Counted from the first letter of the stretch, positions 14,827 to 21,625 are shown. The stretch: DNA of 33,709 nt from an uncultured Candidatus Saccharibacteria bacterium (GCA_949480205.1 CASXXK010000010.1:1-33709), one strand, 5' to 3'. Made by a program: numbers and translations. Notes: generated by a model not told the origin, from the sequence alone.

Positions 14827-16245
14827 CTACTGCAGTTTCTTTCGCAGGATTTCTTGCGCTGAGCTTGGGTTGGCTTTACCCTTAGATTCTTTCATCACCT
14901 GCCCCACCAGGAAGCCCAGCACTCTTTCTTGTCCGGCTTTATAATCAGCCTGCGCTTGCTGGGTCTCCGGTTTAGCGAGTACAGCATCAACAATCGTTTC
15001 CAGCGCTCCTAAATCGTTTTCTTGTATCACGCCGAGCTCTTTGGCAATTGTGCGGGTATCTTTGTAATGCATCTCAGGATCGAAGAACTTTAAGAAGACT
15101 TCCTTCATACCGGTGCTCGACAGCTCATTTTTACCATTCATCTCTACCAAGTCAATCAGTTGTTGTTTGCCGGGCAGTTCGTCGTTGAGCAAACTAGTGT
15201 TTTCTTCGGCTAATAACACCGAGGAGAACAAGTTGGCAACTTTTTTGATAGTCTGATTATCTTCTAGCTCGGCTAGTTTACGCATCAACTGGGGGTAATC
15301 CAGCAGAACTTCAACCAAATCTTTGGGTAGAATTTCAGCAAACTTTTGACGATACCACATCGGCATCTTGGGCAAATTAGCACGTTCTTGTTCTACCATC
15401 TCAGCGCTAAGTCGGATTGGCGAAATATCTGGCTCCGGCATATAACGATAATCGGCAGCACCTTCTTTGCTGCGTTGGCCGGTGGTCTCACCCGTAGCAT
15501 CATTCCAGCCTCGAGTCTCTTGAACGACCTGTTCGCCTTTTTCGAGTAGCTTGGTTTGGCGTTTAATCTCGTATTCTACGACGCGCTCCACACTGCGGAA
15601 GGAGTTAAGATTCTTCACTTCCGCTTTGGTGCCTAGCTGATTGCTGCCTTCAGGAGCAACACTGATGTTTACGTCGAAGCGCATGTTACCATTGTAAAGG
15701 TCGCCATAAGTTACGCCAGCGTAAGTCATTACCCGCCAGAGTTCTTTAGTATAATCACGGGCATGTTCGGCACTATGAATGTCCGGCATAGATACAATCT
15801 CAATCAATGGCGTGCCGGCGCGGTTGAGGTCAATTAAGCTATAGCTACTCTCGTGTGTGGACTTACCTGCATCCTCTTCGAGATGCGCATGCTCTACTCG
15901 CACTTTAGTACCGTCAGGAAGTTCAACGTAACCTTCGCCGATAATCGGATGAAAAAGCTGCGTGATTTGATAGCCTTTGGGCAAATCGGGGTAATAATAG
16001 TGCTTGCGATCAAAACGACTTTTGAGGTTGATTGCGGAATTGAGCGCCAGGCCAGCGCGAATTGCAAACGGAATTGCCTCTCGGTTGAGCCGTGGCAACA
16101 TACCTGGCAATCCGTAATCTACTGGAGAGACGCAGGAGTTTGGCTCTTTGCCACGAGCGTCATTGTCAACTTCGGAAAACAGCTTGGTCTTAGTGCAGAG
16201 CTGTACGTGGCACTCAATACCAATTGTAGGAAGATATTTTGTCAT
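14827..16245 (-). CDS. gatB: Asp-tRNA(Asn)/Glu-tRNA(Gln) amidotransferase subunit B
   Basis: Binds mischarged Glu-tRNA-Gln or Asp-tRNA-Asn, phosphorylates the acyl group and receives ammonia from GatA. 472 residues of normal layout: IGIECHVQL at 8-16, KHYYYPDLPKGYQITQ, HLEEDAGKSTHE, DLNRAGTPLIEIVS, and a C-terminal YqeY-like helical domain ending near AQEILRKKL. Its start overlaps the stop of the HEPN-like gene as TAATG, so translation is coupled. It is the last gene of the gatC-gatA-HEPN-gatB operon. Confidence 0.97.
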   Translation of the reverse strand: MTKYLPTIGIECHVQLCTKTKLFSEVDNDARGKEPNSCVSPVDYGLPGMLPRLNREAIPFAIRAGLALNSAINLKSRFDRKHYYYPDLPKGYQITQLFHPIIGEGYVELPDGTKVRVEHAHLEEDAGKSTHESSYSLIDLNRAGTPLIEIVSMPDIHSAEHARDYTKELWRVMTYAGVTYGDLYNGNMRFDVNISVAPEGSNQLGTKAEVKNLNSFRSVERVVEYEIKRQTKLLEKGEQVVQETRGWNDATGETTGQRSKEGAADYRYMPEPDISPIRLSAEMVEQERANLPKMPMWYRQKFAEILPKDLVEVLLDYPQLMRKLAELEDNQTIKKVANLFSSVLLAEENTSLLNDELPGKQQLIDLVEMNGKNELSSTGMKEVFLKFFDPEMHYKDTRTIAKELGVIQENDLGALETIVDAVLAKPETQQAQADYKAGQERVLGFLVGQVMKESKGKANPSSAQEILRKKLQ

Positions 16246-16664
16246 TAGATTGCCCCCAAATCTTTGAGCGCTTGGCGAAAGGCCGCCAAAGCGCGGTTGG
16301 CTTGGCCATAATCAACTTCGAAATCATCGTCATGGGCGATTTGATTACGCATCCTGTGTGCAGCCCAGACGGCACTGGGTTTCTCAAATTTATCCGCTAC
16401 ACGCTTAAGACATTCACCCATGGTCTTCCCTGGCAAGTTTAGCTCATTTAGTGCACGATCTAGCAGCTTATCAGCATTAATCACCGACATACTATACGTA
16501 CGCGGGTCGTCCCGCACTAGTCCATTCTCAATTTTGAGCCAGCGAGTCTGATATTCTTCAACATCAAAAGTGTGACTGTGGCGTCCGGTAAGAGTCATGG
16601 CGAGCAGCGCCAAAATCCCAACGGCAACAATCGCAATTACCAAGAAAATTACTGGTGAACTCAT
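16245..16664 (-). CDS. Membrane-anchored HEPN-like protein inside the gat operon
   Basis: 139 residues from ATG 16662-16664, which follows GGAGGAGG by six bases. A single N-terminal membrane segment (about residues 4-24) is followed by a cytoplasmic helical domain. Its end, RMRNQIAHDDDFEVDYGQANRALAAF split around the motif RNQIAH, carries the R-x4-H signature of HEPN domains, which are often RNases or tRNA-directed toxins. Whether this one is catalytic is unknown. It overlaps gatB (TAATG) and lies immediately after gatA, so it is made with the tRNA amidotransferase subunits. Function unassigned. Confidence 0.75.
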   Translation of the reverse strand: MSSPVIFLVIAIVAVGILALLAMTLTGRHSHTFDVEEYQTRWLKIENGLVRDDPRTYSMSVINADKLLDRALNELNLPGKTMGECLKRVADKFEKPSAVWAAHRMRNQIAHDDDFEVDYGQANRALAAFRQALKDLGAI

Positions 16665-16665
16665 A

Positions 16666-18045
16666 TTATGCCTCCTCCATTTCTGCGGCAAATTTAATTA
16701 AGCTTTGATCACTACGTCGCGGGCCAACCAACTGCAAACCCAAATCTAGCCCCTCAGCCGTCTTGCCGGCCGGAATCGCCAGCCCCGGTACGCCCGCCAG
16801 GTTCAGTGGAACTGACATCACATCTTCAAGATACATCGCCACGGGGTCATTGACTTTTTCTCCCAGCTTGAAGGCGGGGCTAGGGCTGACTGGAGTGAGA
16901 ATAAAATCGCATTTCTCAAAAGCCTGCTTGTATTCGTCAATAATCAGCGTACGCGCCTTGGCTGCTTTGAGATAATAAGCATCATAAAATCCAGAACTTA
17001 GCACGAAGTTGCCAATCATGATCCGACGCTTGTTCTCAGGCATGAAACCTTCATCCCTGGTGTTGCCATAGAGCTCACCCAGGTGAGCTGACTTGTCGCT
17101 GCGATAACCGTAGCGAATGCCATCATGTCGCGAAAGATTACTCGAAACTTCGGCTGGAGTGATAATATAATATACCGCCAAAGCATATTTGAGTGCTGGC
17201 ATCTCGAGATCGACAATTTCGTGCCCCTTAGATTGTAGCAATTCAATCTTCCGTTGTAGAGCCTGACGGATTTCTGGCGCCACGGCGTCATTGTCAAAAT
17301 CTTTAATAATACCAATTTTCTTCGGTCCATCTGCGACCGCTGCTTGGCCATAATAATCTGGCAAGCTGGTCATATCGTAGTCATCTTGACCAGCACAAAT
17401 CTGCATGAGCAAGTCCAAATCTGCGGTATTTTGCGTGAAAAACCCGACGCAATCCAGTGAAGACGTCATCGCTACCACACCGTAGCGACTAATCGTGCCG
17501 TAAGTTGGCTTGAAGCCATAAACTCCGTTGAAGCTGGCTGGTTGCCGAATCGAACCACCCGTATCCGTGCCGAGCGCAAACGGCACAATATCAAGCGCCG
17601 TCGCTACCGCTGAACCACCAGAACTACCACCAGCCACGCGCTCCAGGTCTTTGGAGTTCTTGGTGGGGCCGTAATAAGAGTTTTCGGTACTCGACCCGTG
17701 CGCAAAGGCATCGAGGTTGGTGCGACCAATCATAATTGCTCCCTCTGCTTCCAATTTCTTGACCGCCGTAGCTGTAACTGGGCTAGCAAAGCCATTCAGA
17801 ATCAAAGCTGATGCCGTAGTCTCGCCATCTTGACTAAGGAAGTTATCTTTGAGTGCATAAGGTACGCCCGCTAAGCGCCCCACGTTCTCGCCTTTGGCAA
17901 TGCGTGCATCAATTTCTTTGGCGCGCTCAATTGCAGCGTCGTTAATCCAGGTGAAAATCTGGTAATCAGCTTGATACTGATGCGCCTTGTCCAGCGCCGC
18001 TTGCACTAAGCTGACCGCACTAATTTCTCTACTCGCAGTTTTCAT
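16666..18045 (-). CDS. gatA: Asp-tRNA(Asn)/Glu-tRNA(Gln) amidotransferase subunit A
   Basis: Glutaminase subunit of the GatCAB complex (amidase signature family). The Ser-cisSer-Lys triad is readable: Lys in ALKDNF (about residue 67), the glycine/serine-rich AGGSSGGSAVA, and TGGSIRQPASFNGVYGFKPT. 459 residues, slightly short for the family but complete at both ends (MKTASREISAVSLV, and the C-terminal LGLQLVGPRRSD). The start lies 3 bases after the gatC stop. The gene ends in an AGGAGG-containing sequence that serves as ribosome-binding site for the next gene. Confidence 0.97.
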   Translation of the reverse strand: MKTASREISAVSLVQAALDKAHQYQADYQIFTWINDAAIERAKEIDARIAKGENVGRLAGVPYALKDNFLSQDGETTASALILNGFASPVTATAVKKLEAEGAIMIGRTNLDAFAHGSSTENSYYGPTKNSKDLERVAGGSSGGSAVATALDIVPFALGTDTGGSIRQPASFNGVYGFKPTYGTISRYGVVAMTSSLDCVGFFTQNTADLDLLMQICAGQDDYDMTSLPDYYGQAAVADGPKKIGIIKDFDNDAVAPEIRQALQRKIELLQSKGHEIVDLEMPALKYALAVYYIITPAEVSSNLSRHDGIRYGYRSDKSAHLGELYGNTRDEGFMPENKRRIMIGNFVLSSGFYDAYYLKAAKARTLIIDEYKQAFEKCDFILTPVSPSPAFKLGEKVNDPVAMYLEDVMSVPLNLAGVPGLAIPAGKTAEGLDLGLQLVGPRRSDQSLIKFAAEMEEA

Positions 18046-18048
18046 AAA

Positions 18049-18336
18049 TTATAATACCTTTGGAACTTTGATTTGATAATCGCGCACTTCTTTGGTCAGC
18101 GCCAGCAACTGCTCGCGATTCGCCTCTTGCGGCTGAATCTCATCCGCCCGCCACACATTTTCCATTTCAAAAACTTGATAAGTTGGCTCGATGCCTTCGG
18201 TGTCAAGCTCATCAAGTTGCGAAATGTAGCCGATGATTGATTGCAAATCCCCTTCGAGCGCGCGACTCTGCTCTGGGCTGAGTGCAAAATTTGACAGCTT
18301 AGCCAAATGCCCAATAGTTTCCTGATTAACTTCCAT
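18049..18336 (-). CDS. gatC: Asp-tRNA(Asn)/Glu-tRNA(Gln) amidotransferase subunit C
   Basis: 95-residue small subunit that wraps and stabilises GatA-GatB. The family pattern is clear: HLAKLSNFALSPEQ at about 10-23, YISQLDELDTEGIEPTYQV, and LRAD-like WRADEIQPQEANREQLL. First gene of the operon. No Shine-Dalgarno site, but TATAAT (18343-18348) is exactly six bases before ATG, which predicts a leaderless transcript for gatC-gatA-HEPN-gatB. Confidence 0.95.
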   Translation of the reverse strand: MEVNQETIGHLAKLSNFALSPEQSRALEGDLQSIIGYISQLDELDTEGIEPTYQVFEMENVWRADEIQPQEANREQLLALTKEVRDYQIKVPKVL

Positions 18337-18342
18337 GTTTCT

Positions 18343-18348
18343 ATTATA
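18343..18348 (-). promoter_or_regulatory. -10 element of the gatCAB operon, leaderless spacing
   Basis: Minus strand TATAAT, AGAAAC, ATG. No convincing -35. Confidence 0.65.
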
Positions 18349-18366
18349 CTACAGACGAGGTCGGAC

Positions 18367-18966
18367 TTAGAGATTTTCTGCAATTTCAGGAAATAAGTCA
18401 TAAACGTTATACTCAAGCATATCATCTATTTCAGCTTTGAGTTTAAGTATGGCCAGAATGCAGTTTTGAGTTCCTTCCCAGGTGCCATGGCGACTCAGCA
18501 CGTCAACAATCCGTTTATCAATCGTCATCACCTTATATTTACACATCAGGTCACAGAGAATGACGATTTTTTCGCTCAGGGTGTAGGCATGCCGAGGTAG
18601 AAAATCAAATATCAACCTCTCGCTCACAGGGTCAGGCGGAGTGCTAAGAATGCAGGCGGGATCGTTCTCGGGATAAGAATGCACTAGGCAAATATTGCAA
18701 TATTCTTCTGGAAAACCCTGCTCTTTTAGATAATTATAACCATTTATGATATGCTCGCTACCTGGGCCGATGAGGCGACCGACATCGTGCAGGTAGCCCA
18801 AGGTACGTACCTTGTCGACATCTAGTTCAAAGCCCTTTTCTTTGAGGGCGCCAGCAATCGTAGCAGCGGCATCGCCCACACAGATGATATGCCGAAGAGA
18901 GCTAAATTCGGGATCAGGTGAAATCTGTCGGAGTAGCCTGAGGACGGATTGACTATTTGGCGTCAT
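18367..18966 (-). CDS. HD-domain phosphohydrolase-like protein
   Basis: 199 residues from ATG 18964-18966. HD-superfamily residues are visible: His in SLRHIICVGDAA, the paired HD in LGYLHDVGR, and later His in SEHIINGYNYL and CLVHSYPE. The family hydrolyses phosphate esters, often of nucleotides, with a metal centre; substrate unknown. The start lies 14 bases inside the MerR gene, with AGGAAG upstream, so the two form a coupled pair and the HD enzyme is probably controlled by the MerR protein. A longer frame to 19089 is only overlap with MerR. Confidence 0.82.
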   Translation of the reverse strand: MTPNSQSVLRLLRQISPDPEFSSLRHIICVGDAAATIAGALKEKGFELDVDKVRTLGYLHDVGRLIGPGSEHIINGYNYLKEQGFPEEYCNICLVHSYPENDPACILSTPPDPVSERLIFDFLPRHAYTLSEKIVILCDLMCKYKVMTIDKRIVDVLSRHGTWEGTQNCILAILKLKAEIDDMLEYNVYDLFPEIAENL

Positions 18967-19318
18967 GAACAATTTCTTCCTGTCGCTCAATAAAATCGAT
19001 TGCTTTTTGCCGGGCTTCAATTTCGTGCCAGAGTTGACGCTTGCGCGTGGTGAGCATGGCAAGGCGCTCGGCTTCAGTGCTAGCTCCATGACGATAGAGA
19101 CGTGAATATTGGCGAATTTCTTTGGGACGGAAACCGGCCTGCTTCATGCCTAATAATATTCTAGCCAGTTCCACTTGATGAGCCTCCAGAACGCGACGAT
19201 GATGCTGATCGCGGTGCACATGGGGGATGAGGCCTTGATTACAGAGACGGCTTAGCGTATATTTTGGCACGTTCAGAACTTCACTAGCTTCTTTTACTGT
19301 GTATTTTAATTCAGACAT
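18953..19318 (-). CDS. MerR-family transcriptional regulator
   Basis: 121 residues from ATG 19316-19318. The N-terminal winged helix reads YTVKEASEVLNVPKYTLSRLCNQGLI, followed by a second helix-turn-helix (GFRPKEIRQYSRL) and a long coiled coil that mediates dimerisation. There is no C-terminal effector domain or metal-binding cysteines, so the signal is not evident. TATAAT (19325-19330) lies six bases before ATG. A palindrome AGTT-ATC-AACT at 19337-19347 sits just upstream of the -10, a normal MerR operator position, which suggests autoregulation. Confidence 0.85.
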   Translation of the reverse strand: MSELKYTVKEASEVLNVPKYTLSRLCNQGLIPHVHRDQHHRRVLEAHQVELARILLGMKQAGFRPKEIRQYSRLYRHGASTEAERLAMLTTRKRQLWHEIEARQKAIDFIERQEEIVHDAK

Positions 19319-19324
19319 ATATCT

Positions 19325-19347
19325 ATTATATATCAAAGTTATCAACT
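19325..19347 (-). promoter_or_regulatory. merR-HD promoter and candidate operator
   Basis: TATAAT on the minus strand (19325-19330) with six bases to ATG, and palindrome AGTTATCAACT at 19337-19347. A related CAGTTGATG occurs near 19372. Confidence 0.55.
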
Positions 19348-19407
19348 AGTGCATTTTTTGCTTTTTGTACCAGTTGATGTCTATTCTTGCCCCTGTTAAT
19401 ATTCTAT

Positions 19408-19443
19408 GTAAGTGGTACAATTTTGCATTTTTGCATCACTTAC
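19408..19443. repeat. Hairpin at the 3' edge of cassette C4
   Basis: GTAAGTG at 19408-19414 pairs with CACTTAC at 19437-19443, with TGCA/TGCA inside. It includes the stop codon (TAA) and the final base of the cassette. Meaning unknown. Confidence 0.5.
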
Positions 19444-19661
19444 ATGTCTAATACAGTACTAAGGCAGCGGAGGGGGAAAGCGACGAAACGTGCATCGGGG
19501 CCATTAGATGAATGGACCGCCGTGGTAAAGTTGAGATAGTAAGCGCTGAGCACAGCAGCACCGTCGTAGCGCTTATCCGCTCCGCGTGATGACCACCAAT
19601 CCCCACTAAGGGCAGCATGCCAAAACTTACCATCAGACGGACCAAGAATCCCGCTGCGCAC
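19443..19661 (-). repeat. Silent FISUMP 3' cassette C4
   Basis: 219 bases (73 codons, GTG to ATG), then TAA at 19440-19442. Fixed start GTGCGCAGCGGG and fixed 34-base end (19443-19476). The variable part reads ILGPSDGKFWHAAL, then DWWSSRGADKRYDG, AYYLNF, and RFVA before the fixed FPLRCL tail. It is arranged head-to-head with cassette C5, 14 bases apart, giving a 12-base inverted repeat in the centre and 34-base inverted repeats at the outer ends. No promoter or Shine-Dalgarno site. Confidence 0.85.
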
Positions 19662-19675
19662 GAAGTAAATCCACT

Positions 19676-19891
19676 GTGCGCAGCGGGTATCTCCATCCAG
19701 GTGATGGTAGATCTTTGGGCGCTGGATTCAATGGTCATTGGTGGTCGTCATATGCCGTTACTTATACATCCAACAGTTACGCTAATTCTTATGTGCTCTA
19801 TTTTAACGTTTCCAGCACTTATTCATCACATGACCCAGGCACACGTTGGCATGGTTTCCCCCTCCGCTGCCTTAGTACTGTATTAGACATG
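19676..19891 (+). repeat. Silent FISUMP 3' cassette C5
   Basis: 216 bases (72 codons, GTG to ATG), then TAG at 19892-19894. Fixed start GTGCGCAGCGGG, fixed end at 19858-19891. The variable part reads YLHPGDGRSLGAGF, HWWSSYAVTY, SYVLYFN, TYSSHDPGTRWHG, then FPLRCL. The last 48 bases are identical to C3 although the rest differs, which looks like a shared conversion tract. Its terminal block supplies the stop codon of the convergent gene at 19872-20219. Confidence 0.85.
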
Positions 19892-20219
19892 TAGGAGATA
19901 AAGACACAAACTGGTCATAGTATCGCAACATCTTATCTGGGTCAGTACCCCAACTATTGCCCATAAAGTAATCACAGAACTCTTCCCGCGCGCGGCAAAT
20001 TTCTTTTAAGCGACTAGTCTGGTCAACAGCGCATTCAATCGTCAAGTCAAACAATTCTAGCGCACGATTAAAGGCTGCATTGAAGCGTTTTTCGTTCTTG
20101 CCATACCATTTCAGCGAGCGCGAGACCTCGCTGCCAAGATTTCCCATCTGCAAGCAAAACGGCATCGCGGCCCAACCACCGTTAGCGAGTTCCCGATGCT
20201 GACAGTTCACTGTATCCAT
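19872..20219 (-). CDS. Small protein of unknown function, 3' end formed by cassette sequence
   Basis: 115 residues from ATG 20217-20219. Helical, with GGWAAMPFCLQMGNLGSEVSRSL and FNAAFNRALELFDLTIE; I recognise this pattern from hypothetical CPR and Firmicute proteins but can assign no function. The last codons (T-C-L-I-Q-Y and TAA) are read antisense through the 34-base block of cassette C5, so the native C-terminus was probably lost or extended when the cassette arrived. The start overlaps the DUF5674 stop by 13 bases, so the two are co-translated. Confidence 0.78.
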   Translation of the reverse strand: MDTVNCQHRELANGGWAAMPFCLQMGNLGSEVSRSLKWYGKNEKRFNAAFNRALELFDLTIECAVDQTSRLKEICRAREEFCDYFMGNSWGTDPDKMLRYYDQFVSLSPTCLIQY

Positions 20220-20545
20220 TTTTGCACGATTTCCGTAATTTGCTGGCATAATGCGGGATCTTCTACGCTGCGACTGCGGTTACCCTGTCTTGGACGCACA
20301 TTAATCATGGAGTCAAATTCCACAAAATCTTCGCCATCATCTTCAAACCAGAGGTTAATCCCCCAAACATCATCTTGGCGCGAGCCATCTTCTAGCAGCA
20401 TTCTCTCCAAATCAGCATGTAGGTCGGCATCAATCGCAAGCAGGCCGCGTTCTACATCCACTACACCTTTTACCATTGCCTCGTCAAAAACTACTTCAGA
20501 GGTAGCCAAATCCTCTTTTTTTATCGGGTCGTGTAGAATCTTCAT
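20207..20545 (-). CDS. DUF5674 family protein
   Basis: 112 residues. The family signature is strong: VVDVERGLLAIDADLHADLERMLL, then GSRQDDVWGINLW, EDFVEFDSMINVRPRQGNRSRSVEDP. DUF5674 proteins are small, common in CPR, and uncharacterised. The start at ATG 20543-20545 is preferred over an upstream frame to 20590 because TGC-TATAAT lies exactly six bases before it. First gene of a two-gene unit with the 115-residue protein. Confidence 0.88.
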   Translation of the reverse strand: MKILHDPIKKEDLATSEVVFDEAMVKGVVDVERGLLAIDADLHADLERMLLEDGSRQDDVWGINLWFEDDGEDFVEFDSMINVRPRQGNRSRSVEDPALCQQITEIVQKWIQ

Positions 20546-20551
20546 AAGTCC

Positions 20552-20557
20552 ATTATA
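20552..20557 (-). promoter_or_regulatory. -10 element of the DUF5674 gene, leaderless spacing
   Basis: Minus strand TGC-TATAAT, GGACTT, ATG. It lies only 4 bases from the first base of the divergent cassette C6. Confidence 0.65.
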
Positions 20558-20561
20558 GCAC

Positions 20562-20762
20562 GTGCGCAGCGGGTATTTTGACTTAGCCAATGATGCTGGC
20601 GTTTTGCGAGGTGGTGCTTTTGGCAGTAATAGTCAATCTTCTCGTGGTAATAGTGACACCACGATCTTTTACTTAACCTTTAGCGATATTGTATATACAT
20701 CTTTTAGCAGTTTTCGCCGATTCGCTTTCCCCCTCCGCTGCCTTAGTACTGTATTAGATATG
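20562..20762 (+). repeat. Silent FISUMP 3' cassette C6
   Basis: The shortest complete copy: 201 bases, 67 codons, GTG to ATG, then TAG at 20763-20765. The start is GTGCGCAGCGGG; the 34-base end at 20729-20762 has the only mismatch in the family (GATATG for GACATG). The WSS core has become QSS (GSNSQSSRGNSD), so this copy may be more diverged. It converges on the HAD gene, with the cassette ATG 6 bases from the HAD stop codon, and its 5' edge abuts the DUF5674 promoter. Confidence 0.85.
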
Positions 20763-20768
20763 TAGAGG

Positions 20769-21521
20769 CTATTCGCATTTTTCCAGTAGTTCCGCCACAG
20801 AGTCAACAACCCGAGCAGGATTGGCAACTTCTAAAACTTCGGGTGCAGAATTACGCATGGCATAACCGTTATATTCTTTAATCATAGCAAGGTCGTTTGT
20901 ATCGTCACCAACTGTAATCACCCTCTCGTGCGGAAGACTCTGGCATAATCGGCGAATTGCATTGTATTTGCCCGCATTGATTGACATAATATCTACGAAG
21001 GCGTGATATGCTTCAGGATTTTCAATCCACTTTATGCCCGACATAGTTGAATCGCGTGCGATGAAACCTTGCACTTTATCTGAAAAGCTAGGATCAATTT
21101 CCGCCATCACACGCTGCGCGGCTGCTAAGTCTGGTGCCCAACAACGTATTTTTGTCACACTCTGGTTAAGTTTCTCCCATTCTGTAGAATCATGATAGAA
21201 CACAAATGTAATATTATCATCTGCCAGCTTAGTAATAATACGATTGACAATTTCTTGAGCCACGGTCAATGAAATTGTCTCTTCAAACATAATATCGCCA
21301 TGTTTGTCCATGCAAGTTGCACCATTATCAAAAATTACATAATCTAGATAATCGCCGTATTCTGGCCATGCTCGCTTGAGGCTTGCTTGATTGCGGCCTG
21401 TAGCAAGGCAGAATAGGTTACCTGTTTGGCGAAATCTTTTAATATGCTCTAAATTTTTGGCAAACGTTGCATCATCAGAATATGGATGAAGAGTGTTATC
21501 GAAATCACTAACTACTATCAT
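20769..21521 (-). CDS. HAD-superfamily (Cof-type) phosphatase
   Basis: 250 residues. Motif I DFDNT at 6-10 with the nucleophile Asp6, motif II FYHDSTE, and motif IV VGDDTNDLAMI near the C-terminus, followed by the usual NSAPEVLEVA segment. The C2-type cap between motifs marks the Cof/YcsE branch, which dephosphorylates sugar phosphates and cofactors. Substrate unknown. ATG at 21519-21521 has TATAAT six bases upstream (leaderless type). It follows the rpoBC terminator and is monocistronic. Confidence 0.9.
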   Translation of the reverse strand: MIVVSDFDNTLHPYSDDATFAKNLEHIKRFRQTGNLFCLATGRNQASLKRAWPEYGDYLDYVIFDNGATCMDKHGDIMFEETISLTVAQEIVNRIITKLADDNITFVFYHDSTEWEKLNQSVTKIRCWAPDLAAAQRVMAEIDPSFSDKVQGFIARDSTMSGIKWIENPEAYHAFVDIMSINAGKYNAIRRLCQSLPHERVITVGDDTNDLAMIKEYNGYAMRNSAPEVLEVANPARVVDSVAELLEKCE

Positions 21522-21527
21522 GTAGTT

Positions 21528-21533
21528 ATTATA
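21528..21533 (-). promoter_or_regulatory. -10 element of the HAD gene, leaderless spacing
   Basis: Minus strand TATAAT, AACTAC, ATG. No clear -35. Confidence 0.65.
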
Positions 21534-21574
21534 CCTGTTATTTGCGCGTTTTTGAGATTTTTTATTAGTCTGCT

Positions 21575-21609
21575 AAAAAAGAACAGCCCCCACAGGAGCT
21601 GTTCTTTTG
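21575..21609 (-). terminator. Intrinsic terminator of rpoBC
   Basis: AAAAGAACAGC pairs with GCTGTTCTTTT and is followed on the minus strand by six T. It lies 17 bases after the rpoC stop. Confidence 0.92.
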
Positions 21610-21625
21610 CTATTTGTGCGAGATT

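Noticed and set aside
19448-19738. 96-codon and 89-codon frames across cassettes C4 and C5 in other frames
   Set aside because: They cross the cassette ends and end at the chance TAG inside the 34-base block. The FISUMP frame explains the conservation.
5404-20762. Diversity-generating retroelement (template/variable repeat) explanation for the cassettes
   Set aside because: Differences between copies are not confined to adenines, lengths vary, and no reverse transcriptase or template-repeat pair is in the window. It cannot be excluded for the genome as a whole.
5404-20762. Integron gene cassettes or a dif-like site (GTGCGCA resembles part of dif)
   Set aside because: No integrase, no attC-like folded site with the GTTRRRY core, and copies are dispersed rather than in an array. 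The GTGCGCA match is short and is explained by the codons for V-R-S.
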